From Lachnospiraceae bacterium (lineage in GTDB: Bacteria; Bacillota; Clostridia; Lachnospirales; Lachnospiraceae), in contig JAEDOO010000005.1 in the NCBI GenBank assembly GCA_016301965.1, positions 1-44,665 on the forward strand: a DNA stretch of 44,665 nt, given 5' to 3'. Under the pieces are notes generated by a model. That model saw nothing but the letters and a program-made list of their open reading frames with translations, did no database searches and was not told the origin of the DNA. Each line of letters opens with the position of its first letter. Position 1 is the stretch's first letter. The translations under genes were made by a program, and so were the position numbers. This document shows, in pieces, positions 25,600-34,508 of this stretch.

Positions 25600-27414
25600 C
25601 TATTCCTCATCCAGTTTCAGTACACTCATAAAAGCTTTCTGCGGTATTTCCACATTGCCGATCTGTCGCATACGCTTCTTACCTTCCTTCTGTTTTTCCA
25701 GAAGCTTTCTCTTACGGGAAATATCACCGCCATAGCATTTTGCCAGCACATCCTTACGCATGGCCTTCACTGTCTCACGGGCAATAATCTTTCCGCCCAC
25801 TGCCGCCTGGATCGGAATTTCAAACAGATGCCGCGGAATCTCGCCTTTGAGTTTCTCGCACATTTTTCTGCCCCGCTCGTAGGCAGAATCTGCAAAGACA
25901 ATAAAAGACAGAGCGTCCACCGTCTCCCGATTGATCAAAATATCCAGTTTAACAAGATTGCTCCTCTGATATCCCAGAAGCTCATAGTCAAAAGACGCAT
26001 AGCCTCTGGATCTTGATTTTAAGGCATCAAAGAAATCGTAAATGATCTCGTTGAGCGGGAGATGATAGGTAAGGAGCGCACGGGTGGTTTCCAGGTATTC
26101 CATGCCCTGGTATTCTCCGCGGCGTTCCTGGCAAAGATCCATGATGGGACCGATATATTCTGTGGTCACCATGATCTCCGCCTTTACCATAGGCTCTTCC
26201 ATATAATCGATTTCGGATGGATCCGGAAGATTTGAAGGATTGGTCAGCTCGATCATCTCACCGTTTGTCTTGTGCACACGGTAAATAACACCCGGTGCTG
26301 TCGTCACCAGATCCAGATTGTATTCTCTTTCAAGACGCTCCTGAATGATCTCCAGATGCAAAAGTCCAAGAAAACCGCAGCGAAAACCAAAGCCAAGAGC
26401 CAGCGATGTCTCCGGTTCAAAATAAAGAGAAGCATCGTTGAGCTGCAGTTTTTCCAGAGCGTCTCTTAAATCCGGATATTTGGCACTGTCCGCCGGATAC
26501 ATACCGCAGTAAACCATGGGATTGACCTTTTTATATCCCGGAAGGGGAGCTTCACAGGGATTATCCTGATCCGTAACGGTATCACCCACACGAGTCTCCT
26601 GCACATTTTTGATGCTGCCGGTGATATACCCTACCATTCCGGCAGAAAGCTCATCGCAGGGAATAAACTGGCCAGGGCCAAAATATCCCACTTCCACCAC
26701 ATCTGCCGTGGCTTTAGTAGCCATCATGCGGATCTTGCTTCCTTTCTTTACCGTACCTTCTTTGATTCTGCAGAAAATAATCACGCCCTTATAGGAATCA
26801 TACAAAGAGTCGAAAATAAGTGCCTGCAAAGGTGCCTTCGGATCACCGGCAGGTGCCGGGATCTTTTCTACGATCTGCTCCAGCACCTGATCAATATTGA
26901 TGCCCTGCTTGGCAGAGATCCGGGGAGCATCCTGCGCCTCAATACCGATGACATCTTCGATTTCTTCCACCACACGCTCCGGCTCTGCACTGGGCAGATC
27001 GATCTTATTGATCACCGGAAACACATCCAGATCATGGTCAAGTGCCAGATAAACGTTCGCCAGCGTCTGAGCCTCGATACCCTGTGCAGCGTCTACAACC
27101 AGAATGGCACCGTCACAGGCTGCCAGACTGCGGGATACCTCATAGTTAAAATCCACATGACCGGGAGTATCGATCAGATTGAAAATATATTCCTGTCCGT
27201 CTGAAGCCTTATAGATCGTTCGTACAGTCTGAGCTTTGATGGTAATGCCTCTCTCCCTCTCCAGATCCATATTGTCCAGAACCTGTGCCTGCATCTCCCT
27301 TTCGGTCAGCAATCCTGTTTTCTCTATAATGCGATCGGCCAGAGTGGATTTTCCATGGTCGATGTGAGCAATAATACAAAAATTTCTGATGTTTTTCTGT
27401 TGAATGTCTGCCAA
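25600..27414 (-). CDS. lepA: Elongation factor 4 (LepA)
   Basis: 604 aa ribosome-associated translational GTPase. G1 AHIDHGKSTLADR (about 16-28), G2 RGITIKAQT, G3 DTPGHVDF and G4 NKIDLPSA are present, then domains II, III, V and the LepA-specific C-terminal domain with CYGGDISRKRKLLEKQKEGKKRM split over the end. The start is TTG at 27414: AGGAGGT lies 8 nt upstream and there is no better in-frame ATG. A promoter is seen at 27463-27491. Confidence 0.97.
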   Translation of the reverse strand: MADIQQKNIRNFCIIAHIDHGKSTLADRIIEKTGLLTEREMQAQVLDNMDLERERGITIKAQTVRTIYKASDGQEYIFNLIDTPGHVDFNYEVSRSLAACDGAILVVDAAQGIEAQTLANVYLALDHDLDVFPVINKIDLPSAEPERVVEEIEDVIGIEAQDAPRISAKQGINIDQVLEQIVEKIPAPAGDPKAPLQALIFDSLYDSYKGVIIFCRIKEGTVKKGSKIRMMATKATADVVEVGYFGPGQFIPCDELSAGMVGYITGSIKNVQETRVGDTVTDQDNPCEAPLPGYKKVNPMVYCGMYPADSAKYPDLRDALEKLQLNDASLYFEPETSLALGFGFRCGFLGLLHLEIIQERLEREYNLDLVTTAPGVIYRVHKTNGEMIELTNPSNLPDPSEIDYMEEPMVKAEIMVTTEYIGPIMDLCQERRGEYQGMEYLETTRALLTYHLPLNEIIYDFFDALKSRSRGYASFDYELLGYQRSNLVKLDILINRETVDALSFIVFADSAYERGRKMCEKLKGEIPRHLFEIPIQAAVGGKIIARETVKAMRKDVLAKCYGGDISRKRKLLEKQKEGKKRMRQIGNVEIPQKAFMSVLKLDEE

Positions 27415-27462
27415 AGGTATGACCTCCTGTTATACTTTTGTCTTTTACACGTACTCCGCTAT

Positions 27463-27491
27463 AGTATAACACAATACTTCACCGCTGTCAT
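27463..27491 (-). promoter_or_regulatory. Promoter for lepA-hemW
   Basis: On the minus strand ATGACA, 17 nt, TATACT. The -35 overlaps the spoIIP stop codon. It lets lepA be expressed independently of the sporulation genes upstream. Confidence 0.55.
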
Positions 27492-28795
27492 GTTCCTTGT
27501 AACAGTTTATGCAGGATATCTGCCAGGGGAATCATGGCATTTTTTGCTTCCTCCACGGTATTGGTCTGTGCCCCCACTTCGACCAGCATAGATCTTGGCA
27601 AAAGATCCAGATTATATCTATAGGCCTTCAGATAAATGCATCGGCTCAGAGACGGATAAAAATAATCGCACAGGTACTCTGCCTGGAAAGAAAACGCCAG
27701 ATTCTCCTGTATGTAGGGATTGGGAAGGCCCGAGAGCTGCCCCGCCGATCTTTTGTAGCTCAGTCCGTTAAAAAACATCAGCTGTGCCGTGGGACGGCCA
27801 TCGATCTCTGTCACCAGCCGTTTATTTTCCGGCACACCGTCCCGGTGAATATCCAGGATCACCTGAATGGACGGATTTTCCGCGAGAATATTTTCGAGTT
27901 TTTTTCTCGCATTAGTGTAGGCCTGATTCCGGTCGATCTTTCCCCCGATCAGGTCAAAGGTATCGGTAAGATGCAGTACCTGATACCCTTTCTCCTCCAG
28001 AAGCTTAGAAAGATATGTTCCCACCCCGACAATGGATGTATCCGCATCATTTTTCACAGAGTCACAGAAACTCTCCTGAGAATGGGTGTGGTAGAGAAGG
28101 ATCTGGATTTCTCCGTCTTCTGACGCGGAAACAGACAGATCCGGCCCTGCCAGCTTTTCAAAAGAAAACAAAGATGTATCTGCTTCTGTCACCGGATCCA
28201 CAACAAAATACGTCCGAAGAAGCTCTTCACCAGACATTTTTTTCTCCGCCGATGCCAGCGCAGCCACACGCGGAAACTGTTGTGTCCTTTTCTCTGACGT
28301 ATCGGACTTTGTCTCTTCCTTCTGGCTTTCTGTGTCTGTCGGTTTCTGCGTATCGTTTATGTTCACTTTACTCTGGCTCCCCTGCTCTTCTTTTTCCTGA
28401 GTTTTTTTCTCTTCTTTTTCAGAAGCAGCCTGGTCATTTTCCTTCCGGATCGCACTCAGAGAACCGCCTCTGCCCGCCTCAATGAGTTCCTGCCTGGTAT
28501 ATTCATCTTCCACATACGGCCGCGTTTCCTGATCCGTTTTCCATCCCAGAAACAAGGCAGCCTTTTCCATCAAAAATCCTGCTTTGTTTTCCTCTGACTC
28601 TTCCGTAAGCAAAGCCGGCAGATACAGTTCTTTTCCCCACAATGCCATACTGGCCATAACTTCATGCAGCCAGAATTCCTCTGGTTTTTCATATCGGGAG
28701 AGTACAGCCTGTCCTGCTTTCAGAAGAATGAGCAGACTGCAGAGGAAGATCGTCAGCTTTATCATTCGCTCTGCCCTCTTATCCTGCTCATCCAT
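27488..28795 (-). CDS. spoIIP: Stage II sporulation protein P
   Basis: 435 aa membrane-anchored peptidoglycan amidase/endopeptidase that, with SpoIID and SpoIIM, drives septal wall removal during engulfment. One N-terminal membrane helix (about 11-29) precedes a Glu/Lys/Gln-rich linker (about 110-180) and the catalytic domain, with zinc-binding-type HTHSQESF near 242 and DIHRDGVP further on. The order gpr-spoIIP is shared with Bacillus. The ATG is preceded by AGGA. A SigE-like promoter lies in the gap upstream (28841-28868). Confidence 0.93.
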   Translation of the reverse strand: MDEQDKRAERMIKLTIFLCSLLILLKAGQAVLSRYEKPEEFWLHEVMASMALWGKELYLPALLTEESEENKAGFLMEKAALFLGWKTDQETRPYVEDEYTRQELIEAGRGGSLSAIRKENDQAASEKEEKKTQEKEEQGSQSKVNINDTQKPTDTESQKEETKSDTSEKRTQQFPRVAALASAEKKMSGEELLRTYFVVDPVTEADTSLFSFEKLAGPDLSVSASEDGEIQILLYHTHSQESFCDSVKNDADTSIVGVGTYLSKLLEEKGYQVLHLTDTFDLIGGKIDRNQAYTNARKKLENILAENPSIQVILDIHRDGVPENKRLVTEIDGRPTAQLMFFNGLSYKRSAGQLSGLPNPYIQENLAFSFQAEYLCDYFYPSLSRCIYLKAYRYNLDLLPRSMLVEVGAQTNTVEEAKNAMIPLADILHKLLQGT

Positions 28796-28840
28796 ACACG
28801 TCCTGCCTTTCCCGGCCTTTTATATACAGTGGTCTCTTAC

Positions 28841-28868
28841 AGTATATGATTCAGGATCTTTAGCTTAT
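28841..28868 (-). promoter_or_regulatory. Possible sporulation SigE-type promoter for spoIIP
   Basis: On the minus strand ATA, 17 nt, CATATACT, close to the SigE pattern (ATA, 16-18 nt, CATACAnT) with one -10 mismatch. Position fits mother-cell transcription of spoIIP. Confidence 0.35.
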
Positions 28869-28877
28869 GTGTCTTTT

Positions 28878-29753
28878 CTACACCGCAAATTCTTCTACGG
28901 CCATATTGACGGATTGTGCCACTGTATCGCTGAGAATCTTCAATGTTTCATCCACATCCTTTGGCGTCACAAACATTTCCCTGAGACGTCCAAATCCCTC
29001 TGTGCTTTCTTCTCCCCATGCTTCCGCGGCTATAGTTGCCGCATCCACTACGGTTGGAATACCGATACCGATCACCGGCACCCCCAGGGTCTCCTTGTTC
29101 AGACCTTTTCGATCATTAAAAACACCAGATCCGGGACAAATTCCTGTATCGGTGATCTGAATGGTGCTGTTTAATCTTTTCAGGCTCCTGGCTGCCAGTG
29201 CATCTACCGCCATGATCAGATCCGGCTCTGTTTTCTGAACGATTCCCTGAATGATTTCCAGCGTCTCCATGCCGGTCTGTCCCATCACCCCCGGTGCTAT
29301 ACCGCTTAATACACAGCTGCCGCCTTTTGGCACCATGTGTTTTCCATAATGGATCGCTATATGCCGGGATACATGCAGCTGTCTGACGACCCGGGGACCC
29401 AGAGCATCCGGCGTGATGTCCCGGTTTCCCAGACCTACAACCAGTACAGAGGCAGGCTTGTATTTTTTCAGAAAACGCAGAAGATACCGACAAAGTTCGC
29501 GGGTCACCTCCTGGTACATCACCTCGTCCTCCGGGTCAGGATCCGGTATCTCCATGGTGATATAAGTACCTTTTGGTTTCTTAAGGTTTCTCTCTCCCTC
29601 TTGACTCACAATTTTTACAATGGTTGTCTGTACACGGCAAAGAGGATTATTTTTCTTCTGGATCTTCACGCCGGGAATATCACCGCCGACTTTTTTCAGA
29701 CTCTCCTGACTTTCCAGCGCCAGGTCTGTGCGAATACTGTTCTGATCAATCAT
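28878..29753 (-). CDS. gpr: Germination protease GPR
   Basis: 291 aa endoprotease that degrades small acid-soluble spore proteins on germination. Recognised by the N-terminal SIRTDLALE (processing region), VVGLGNRDITPDALGPRVV, GIAPGVMGQTGMET and DALAARSLKRLNSTIQITDTGI. The segment before RTDLA is very short (about seven residues) compared with Bacillus GPR, and the protein is shorter overall, as in many Clostridia. The ATG follows AAAGGAAA. It is followed by spoIIP after an 82-nt gap and diverges from rpsT. Confidence 0.94.
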   Translation of the reverse strand: MIDQNSIRTDLALESQESLKKVGGDIPGVKIQKKNNPLCRVQTTIVKIVSQEGERNLKKPKGTYITMEIPDPDPEDEVMYQEVTRELCRYLLRFLKKYKPASVLVVGLGNRDITPDALGPRVVRQLHVSRHIAIHYGKHMVPKGGSCVLSGIAPGVMGQTGMETLEIIQGIVQKTEPDLIMAVDALAARSLKRLNSTIQITDTGICPGSGVFNDRKGLNKETLGVPVIGIGIPTVVDAATIAAEAWGEESTEGFGRLREMFVTPKDVDETLKILSDTVAQSVNMAVEEFAV

Positions 29754-29812
29754 CTGCTTTCCTTTCTTTGCATTTTTGTATGTATTTTTTGCCGATTTTC
29801 ATAGATTATGTA

Positions 29813-29841
29813 TTGACAAACCACATTTTATTCACTAAAAT
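29813..29841 (+). promoter_or_regulatory. Promoter of rpsT
   Basis: TTGACA (29813-29818), 17 nt, TAAAAT (29836-29841). The resulting leader is about 93 nt. Confidence 0.75.
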
Positions 29842-29940
29842 AACAGGGTATGTTTACAGCAGATTCGTGTCGGCTGCTGTGATCTGAGACAATCTATTAC
29901 TATTAATGAACTTATATATCCATATTGGAGGAATTACATC

Positions 29941-30204
29941 ATGGCAAATATTAAATCCGCAAAAAAAAGAGTACTGGTAAGCAGAGCTTACGCTGAGAGA
30001 AATAAATCTGTTCGTTCCGCTGTTAAGACAGCCATCAAGAAAGTGGAAGCCGCTGTTAAAGCCGGAGATAAGGCTGCTGCAGAGGCAACTCTGAAAGCTT
30101 CCGTTTCTGTTATCGAGAAAGCCGGAACAAAGGGTGTTTACCATAAGAACAATGTTGCCCGTAAGGTTTCCCGTCTGAGCAAGATGGTTAGCAGCATGAA
30201 CTAA
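29941..30204 (+). CDS. rpsT: 30S ribosomal protein S20
   Basis: 87 aa basic ribosomal protein that binds 16S rRNA in the body of the small subunit. N-terminus MANIKSAKKRVLVSRA and the helical KSVRSAVKTAIKK pattern are diagnostic. GGAGGAATT precedes the ATG. It is a single-gene transcript with its own promoter (29813) and a strong terminator (30220). Confidence 0.98.
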   Translation: MANIKSAKKRVLVSRAYAERNKSVRSAVKTAIKKVEAAVKAGDKAAAEATLKASVSVIEKAGTKGVYHKNNVARKVSRLSKMVSSMN

Positions 30205-30219
30205 TCTATAAATTTTTGA

Positions 30220-30257
30220 AAAGGACAGTCATCCCGTCAGTGACTGTCCTTTTTTTG
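30220..30257 (+). terminator. Terminator after rpsT
   Basis: A perfect 12-bp stem (30220-30231 with 30241-30252, AAAGGACAGTCA and its complement), 9-nt loop, then a T7 run. It may also end holA transcription from the other side, with a weaker U-run. Confidence 0.92.
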
Positions 30258-30278
30258 TTACTTCCTGTCTCTGTTCCT

Positions 30279-31271
30279 TTAGAATTGTTTAGGCGCAGTG
30301 CTGTAGCGGACGATGAGAAGTTCGACACTTAAGCTATCGGTGATTCGTCCGTTTTTTACGTCTTCTTCCATGTTGACCATGGTCTCTACGGCTTTTTTGA
30401 GTTGTTTTGTCGTGTATTTCTGAGCTACCGGGATAGCTTTACGAACGATAAAAGACTGCATGCCAAGTTTTGCTGCTATTTCGTCTGTGCCCAAATGCTG
30501 CTGCATCATTTCTCTGACCTGCAAGAGAATATTGTACTGTCTGGCGATCAAAAAAAGAATACGCATAGGGGGCTCTTTGAGTTCCAGAAGGTCATAGTAT
30601 AATGTTAATGCCTGTTTCTGACGGCGTTCAGTGATAGCTTTGACCATTTCGAAGATCTGGTTTTCTGTTTTTTCTGTGGTAATGTCCAGAATGGCCTCCC
30701 GGGTGATCACTTCGTCATCAGCACAGTAACAGATCAACTTCTCCAGTTCGGAATGTATGCGGCTCATGTCTGTGCCGGTGCGGCTAAGAAACAGCTCCAT
30801 ATCGGGCTGTGTGATCTTTTTATTTTCCTGTTTCAGCTGGGTCAATACCCAACGCATCAGGGTACTGTCGCTCTGCTTTTTAAATTCCACAGCGCGGCCG
30901 TTTTTGGTAACGGCTTTGTACATCCGGCTCCGTTTATCTACTTCCCTCTCACAAAATATCAGCACCAGATATTCGGGCAACTCGGCCAGATATTCAGGAA
31001 GTTTTTCGCATTTATTCTTAAAAAAACCACTGTCTTCAATATAGATCACACGGCGATCCGAAAAAAAAGGCATGGTTTCTGCCAGATCAATAATTTCCTC
31101 CGGATGGATATCTTTTCCGGAAAACATGGAATAGTTCATGGTATCCTCCTGCGGATTAAGAGCCTTAAGCAGCCGGTTCTTATACTGCTGCCGCAGATAA
31201 TCCTCTTCTCCGAACAAAAGATATACTGATTTCCAGTTTCCTGTCTGAATGTCTTTCTGCAGATCTTTCAT
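30279..31271 (-). CDS. holA: DNA polymerase III delta subunit
   Basis: 330 aa clamp-loader subunit that opens the beta clamp. The start MKDLQKDIQTGNWKSVYLLFGEEDYLRQQ matches HolA, followed by a domain with LPEYLVLIFCEREVDKRSRMYK and the three-helix C-terminal part. The open frame continues to 31376, but that extension covers a good promoter (31291-31319). The ATG at 31271 has AAGGAGG, so it is the start. It is the last gene after comEC; rpsT lies convergent downstream, a common holA/rpsT pairing. Confidence 0.92.
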   Translation of the reverse strand: MKDLQKDIQTGNWKSVYLLFGEEDYLRQQYKNRLLKALNPQEDTMNYSMFSGKDIHPEEIIDLAETMPFFSDRRVIYIEDSGFFKNKCEKLPEYLAELPEYLVLIFCEREVDKRSRMYKAVTKNGRAVEFKKQSDSTLMRWVLTQLKQENKKITQPDMELFLSRTGTDMSRIHSELEKLICYCADDEVITREAILDITTEKTENQIFEMVKAITERRQKQALTLYYDLLELKEPPMRILFLIARQYNILLQVREMMQQHLGTDEIAAKLGMQSFIVRKAIPVAQKYTTKQLKKAVETMVNMEEDVKNGRITDSLSVELLIVRYSTAPKQF

Positions 31272-31290
31272 AGCCGCCTCCTTCTTACCT

Positions 31291-31319
31291 ACGATACCTG
31301 TTTTCCCGGGGTTTGTCAA
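31291..31319 (-). promoter_or_regulatory. Promoter for holA
   Basis: On the minus strand TTGACA, 17 nt, TATCGT. The expected transcription start is only about 13 nt before the ATG, so the mRNA would begin at or just before the AAGGAGG. Confidence 0.65.
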
Positions 31320-31400
31320 TGCAGCAAGGGTTTTCTTTTTCCGGCGCAGCAACTCAATACATTTACTTTCTTTCAATATTTTCCTTCTTCTTTTCCCTTT

Positions 31401-33563
31401 TCACGGATCCTCTTTTCTAAATTTTTCAATCCATATCCCCTTTTGTTTTGCCTTAATAGTGATCTGGCCGCTGTCCATGGTACACAGGATTTCACAGCCT
31501 GCGGCCTGCAGTCTTTCTAAGGTCTCTTTATGAGGATGTCCATAACGATTCCCTTCTCCGCAGGAAATCAGCGCAATCGTGGAATCTGTTTTTTCCAGGA
31601 ATTCGCGGGACGAAGAATTGGCTGAACCATGGTGAGCTACTTTAAGCACGTCACAGCGAATATTCTCCCGGCACACTGCCTGTTCTCCTTCCCCCTCCAG
31701 ATCACCGGTAAACAACATGGTAAAGGTGTTTGTCTGCAGCAAAAAAGTCAGTGAACCGGCATTCGTGTTTTTTCCGTAATTTTCCATGTCCGGATGAAGG
31801 ACCCGTATGATGGAAGATCCAAATCTGAACGTATCTCCTTTTCTGGTATAGACGACAGGGATTTCCTGCTGTCCGGCCATAGTCTGCATTTTCTCCCATT
31901 CTGCACTCTCCCGCATCCATTCCGGTACAGTGATCTGTTCAATCTGTGAGGAAAGTTCTCCTGTTTTTCTCATCTCCAGGAGCTCACACAGTCCATTCAT
32001 ATGATCCCCATCGGGATGTGTCAATATAATGCTGCGAATAGTTCGTATACCCTTATATCGGAGGTAGGGCACGATTCTGTACTGCCCAACGTTTTTGACA
32101 GAGGTACTTCCGCCATCCACCAGCACGGCACTGCTGCCTTTCTGGATCACCAGACAATCCCCCTGTCCCACATCCAGCATGGATACGGATAAGGGGGACG
32201 GCAGTCTGAAAATAAGAAACAGTACCAAAAAACTTCCAGACAGCCCGCAAAGCAAAGGTTTTCCCCTTATATTTTTTCTCTGAAACAGCAAAAGGCCAAA
32301 AAGACCTGCTCCGTACAGTATCAGCTGCCAGACCGGCGGTCTTCCAACCAGCAGCGATCCAAAAGGCACCTGCATCGCCAGGCGGGCAAGCAGGGTATAC
32401 ATTTTCAGCAGTATTTCCACAGGAAGTAACAGAGCCGTACCTAAGACGGAAGACAGCATGCCGGCCAATCCTCCCATGATGCCAAGAAACAATATACAAC
32501 CCAGAGGCGGCAAAATCAGAAGGTTCAGCACTATACCGACAAACGATATCTCATAATAAAAGCAGGCCGTAAAAGGCAGCATGCAAAGCCAGAAATACAA
32601 AGAAAATGCTCTTTTTTCCACCTTGAACTGCTTTAACATCCACAGGAAAAAAGCGGCCCCAAAGGATAACAGAAATCCGCTGTCAAATATGTACAGAGGA
32701 TTTTCTCCAAGTACCACCAGCGCTGCCAGCGAGAGGGCTGTAGGTTCATCGTAGGTTCTTCCTGCGCACTCCGCTCCCCTGCGAAGCCAGAACATAAATA
32801 CAGCCCTTTGTGCAGACACTGACCAACCGGTAAGTATCAGATAGAAAAAGAGGAAGCTGCCAGACAGAACAGAAGACCAAATGTTCCCCAGACATTTTCG
32901 CAAAAGGCGATACACCCCCATTCCCAGAAGAGATATGTGCATCCCAGAGATCGCCAGTATATGGGAAATCCCCCCCTTCTGATACAGCTGTCTGATCTCG
33001 GCATCCAGGTCCGCCTTATCCCCCAGAAGCATAGTCTTTAGCACACCGCTCTCCTGCTCTGTAAGCCCTTTGTCAAACTGGGCTCCCATACTGGCCTGCA
33101 GTCTTCTGGCCGCTTCTGAAAGCCAGTCCACAGAATTATCTGTCACTTCCACCAAAGCTGCCTTCATCTGGACAGAAATATGCCTTACCTGTTCATAAGC
33201 GGCGGCATCAAACTGGCCAGGATTTGCGGCTTTCTGCAAAAGAGACACTTTGCCGAATACACAAAGAGAATTCCCAATACGGACCTCTGGTACTTTATCA
33301 TATATAATTTTACTGTTATTTAGAGAATATCGGTTCGAACGAACCACAAGAATTGAATTTTTGATATACAGTGTACATCCACTGCTTTTTTCCTGTATAC
33401 GGTACAGCTGGCCGTACAGGCAGCCTTCTGCACCGTCTTTCATCGTCTGACTAAGCCCTGACGGTATCTGTTCCTGCCAGGGAACAGGCAGTCCGGATAC
33501 CGTCAAAAGTATCGTCAGCAGAATAAAGCAGCAGCACAGCACACAGAGCGGTCTTTTTCGCAT
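31401..33563 (-). CDS. comEC: Competence protein ComEC (DNA channel)
   Basis: 720 aa polytopic membrane protein thought to form the channel for single-stranded DNA in transformation. An N-terminal soluble OB-like region is followed by the Competence domain (GISHILAISGMHISLLG near 200) with many membrane helices. The C-terminal metallo-beta-lactamase domain carries THPDGDHMNG, FTGDLEGEGE and KVAHHGSANSSS, which are proposed nuclease motifs. Length is near that of Bacillus ComEC. It starts 3 nt after the GerMN lipoprotein gene; its AAGGAG site overlaps that gene's last codons. Confidence 0.94.
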   Translation of the reverse strand: MRKRPLCVLCCCFILLTILLTVSGLPVPWQEQIPSGLSQTMKDGAEGCLYGQLYRIQEKSSGCTLYIKNSILVVRSNRYSLNNSKIIYDKVPEVRIGNSLCVFGKVSLLQKAANPGQFDAAAYEQVRHISVQMKAALVEVTDNSVDWLSEAARRLQASMGAQFDKGLTEQESGVLKTMLLGDKADLDAEIRQLYQKGGISHILAISGMHISLLGMGVYRLLRKCLGNIWSSVLSGSFLFFYLILTGWSVSAQRAVFMFWLRRGAECAGRTYDEPTALSLAALVVLGENPLYIFDSGFLLSFGAAFFLWMLKQFKVEKRAFSLYFWLCMLPFTACFYYEISFVGIVLNLLILPPLGCILFLGIMGGLAGMLSSVLGTALLLPVEILLKMYTLLARLAMQVPFGSLLVGRPPVWQLILYGAGLFGLLLFQRKNIRGKPLLCGLSGSFLVLFLIFRLPSPLSVSMLDVGQGDCLVIQKGSSAVLVDGGSTSVKNVGQYRIVPYLRYKGIRTIRSIILTHPDGDHMNGLCELLEMRKTGELSSQIEQITVPEWMRESAEWEKMQTMAGQQEIPVVYTRKGDTFRFGSSIIRVLHPDMENYGKNTNAGSLTFLLQTNTFTMLFTGDLEGEGEQAVCRENIRCDVLKVAHHGSANSSSREFLEKTDSTIALISCGEGNRYGHPHKETLERLQAAGCEILCTMDSGQITIKAKQKGIWIEKFRKEDP

Positions 33564-33566
33564 ACT

Positions 33567-34493
33567 TTACTCCTTAATCAGATCTGTGTTTTTTGTCAGG
33601 TACTGGCTGAGATCTATGCCATCCCCCAACGCGTATTTTGTCTCGCCGTTTATGGAGATCTGTACTTTCTGCGTTCCCTCAAGCTCCAGCAGGGAATTCA
33701 CCAGCGAATACACCACTGTTTTTTCCGCCACCTGTGCTGTACCATTCAAAAACGCATCGTTCAGATTTACATAGACTATCCCATCCGATAACGTAACATT
33801 TAAGATTTTTAAATCGGCAGGCATTGTAGCCATAAGCTGCTGACTTATCGGTCCTTTCAGTAAAAGCTCTACAACCTCCCGTTCTTTTGGAACGCTGGCA
33901 CTGTAATATACTTTCTGTTTTTCTGCCACCAGGTGCTTACCGTCACTGTCCGCAAAGTACAAAGTGAACGTTCCATATTGATAAGCATCGATTTCTCTGC
34001 CTTCTGCTTCCACAAAATCTTCGGTCGTCATTGCCGGCATTGGTGTACCATCTGCCCCCATACACGGCTGTCCATCGATCAAAATCTGCACGCTGTCTAC
34101 GCCATCGATCTGATTAAAGCTCTTTACCAGTCCTGCCCGGGTAAGGATCTCCCGCGTTTTCTGCATCTCACGATAAGACGAAGACATATCCAGGATCACC
34201 TGACGATTTTCCAGTCGAAAGTCCTGAATGGATACCTTCTCCGGCAAAAGACGCTGCTTATGGTTTCCGCTTTCCTGATTTTCTAAATGCTCCGCCATCG
34301 CGGTCACCAGATCCGACGTCTGTGTTTTCTCAGTTTTAAACCTGTCCGAAATCAATTTTGTTTCACTGTCATTAATATAATACTGGCAAAGTTCTGCCTC
34401 CAGAGACTCATTCTCATTTCCCGGGACTGAACAGCCGGAAACAAGAAAAGCCAGGGAAAGCAGGAGGATCAGATAGTTATACTTTTTTTTCAT
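33567..34493 (-). CDS. GerMN-domain lipoprotein
   Basis: 308 aa. The signal peptide ends in lipobox LVSGC with lipidated Cys21. Two GerMN-type modules are likely (about 85-150 and 185-295; the second contains VVELLLKGPISQQLMATMP and VYVNLNDAFL). GerMN domains occur in spore GerM and in actinobacterial LpqB. It lies 15 nt after the histidine kinase gene and 3 nt before comEC. LpqB modulates the kinase MtrB next to it, so a role as an accessory sensor for this kinase is plausible but inferred. The ATG is preceded by AAGGAGAG. Confidence 0.85.
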   Translation of the reverse strand: MKKKYNYLILLLSLAFLVSGCSVPGNENESLEAELCQYYINDSETKLISDRFKTEKTQTSDLVTAMAEHLENQESGNHKQRLLPEKVSIQDFRLENRQVILDMSSSYREMQKTREILTRAGLVKSFNQIDGVDSVQILIDGQPCMGADGTPMPAMTTEDFVEAEGREIDAYQYGTFTLYFADSDGKHLVAEKQKVYYSASVPKEREVVELLLKGPISQQLMATMPADLKILNVTLSDGIVYVNLNDAFLNGTAQVAEKTVVYSLVNSLLELEGTQKVQISINGETKYALGDGIDLSQYLTKNTDLIKE

Positions 34494-34508
34494 GATGTCT
34501 GCTCTCCT

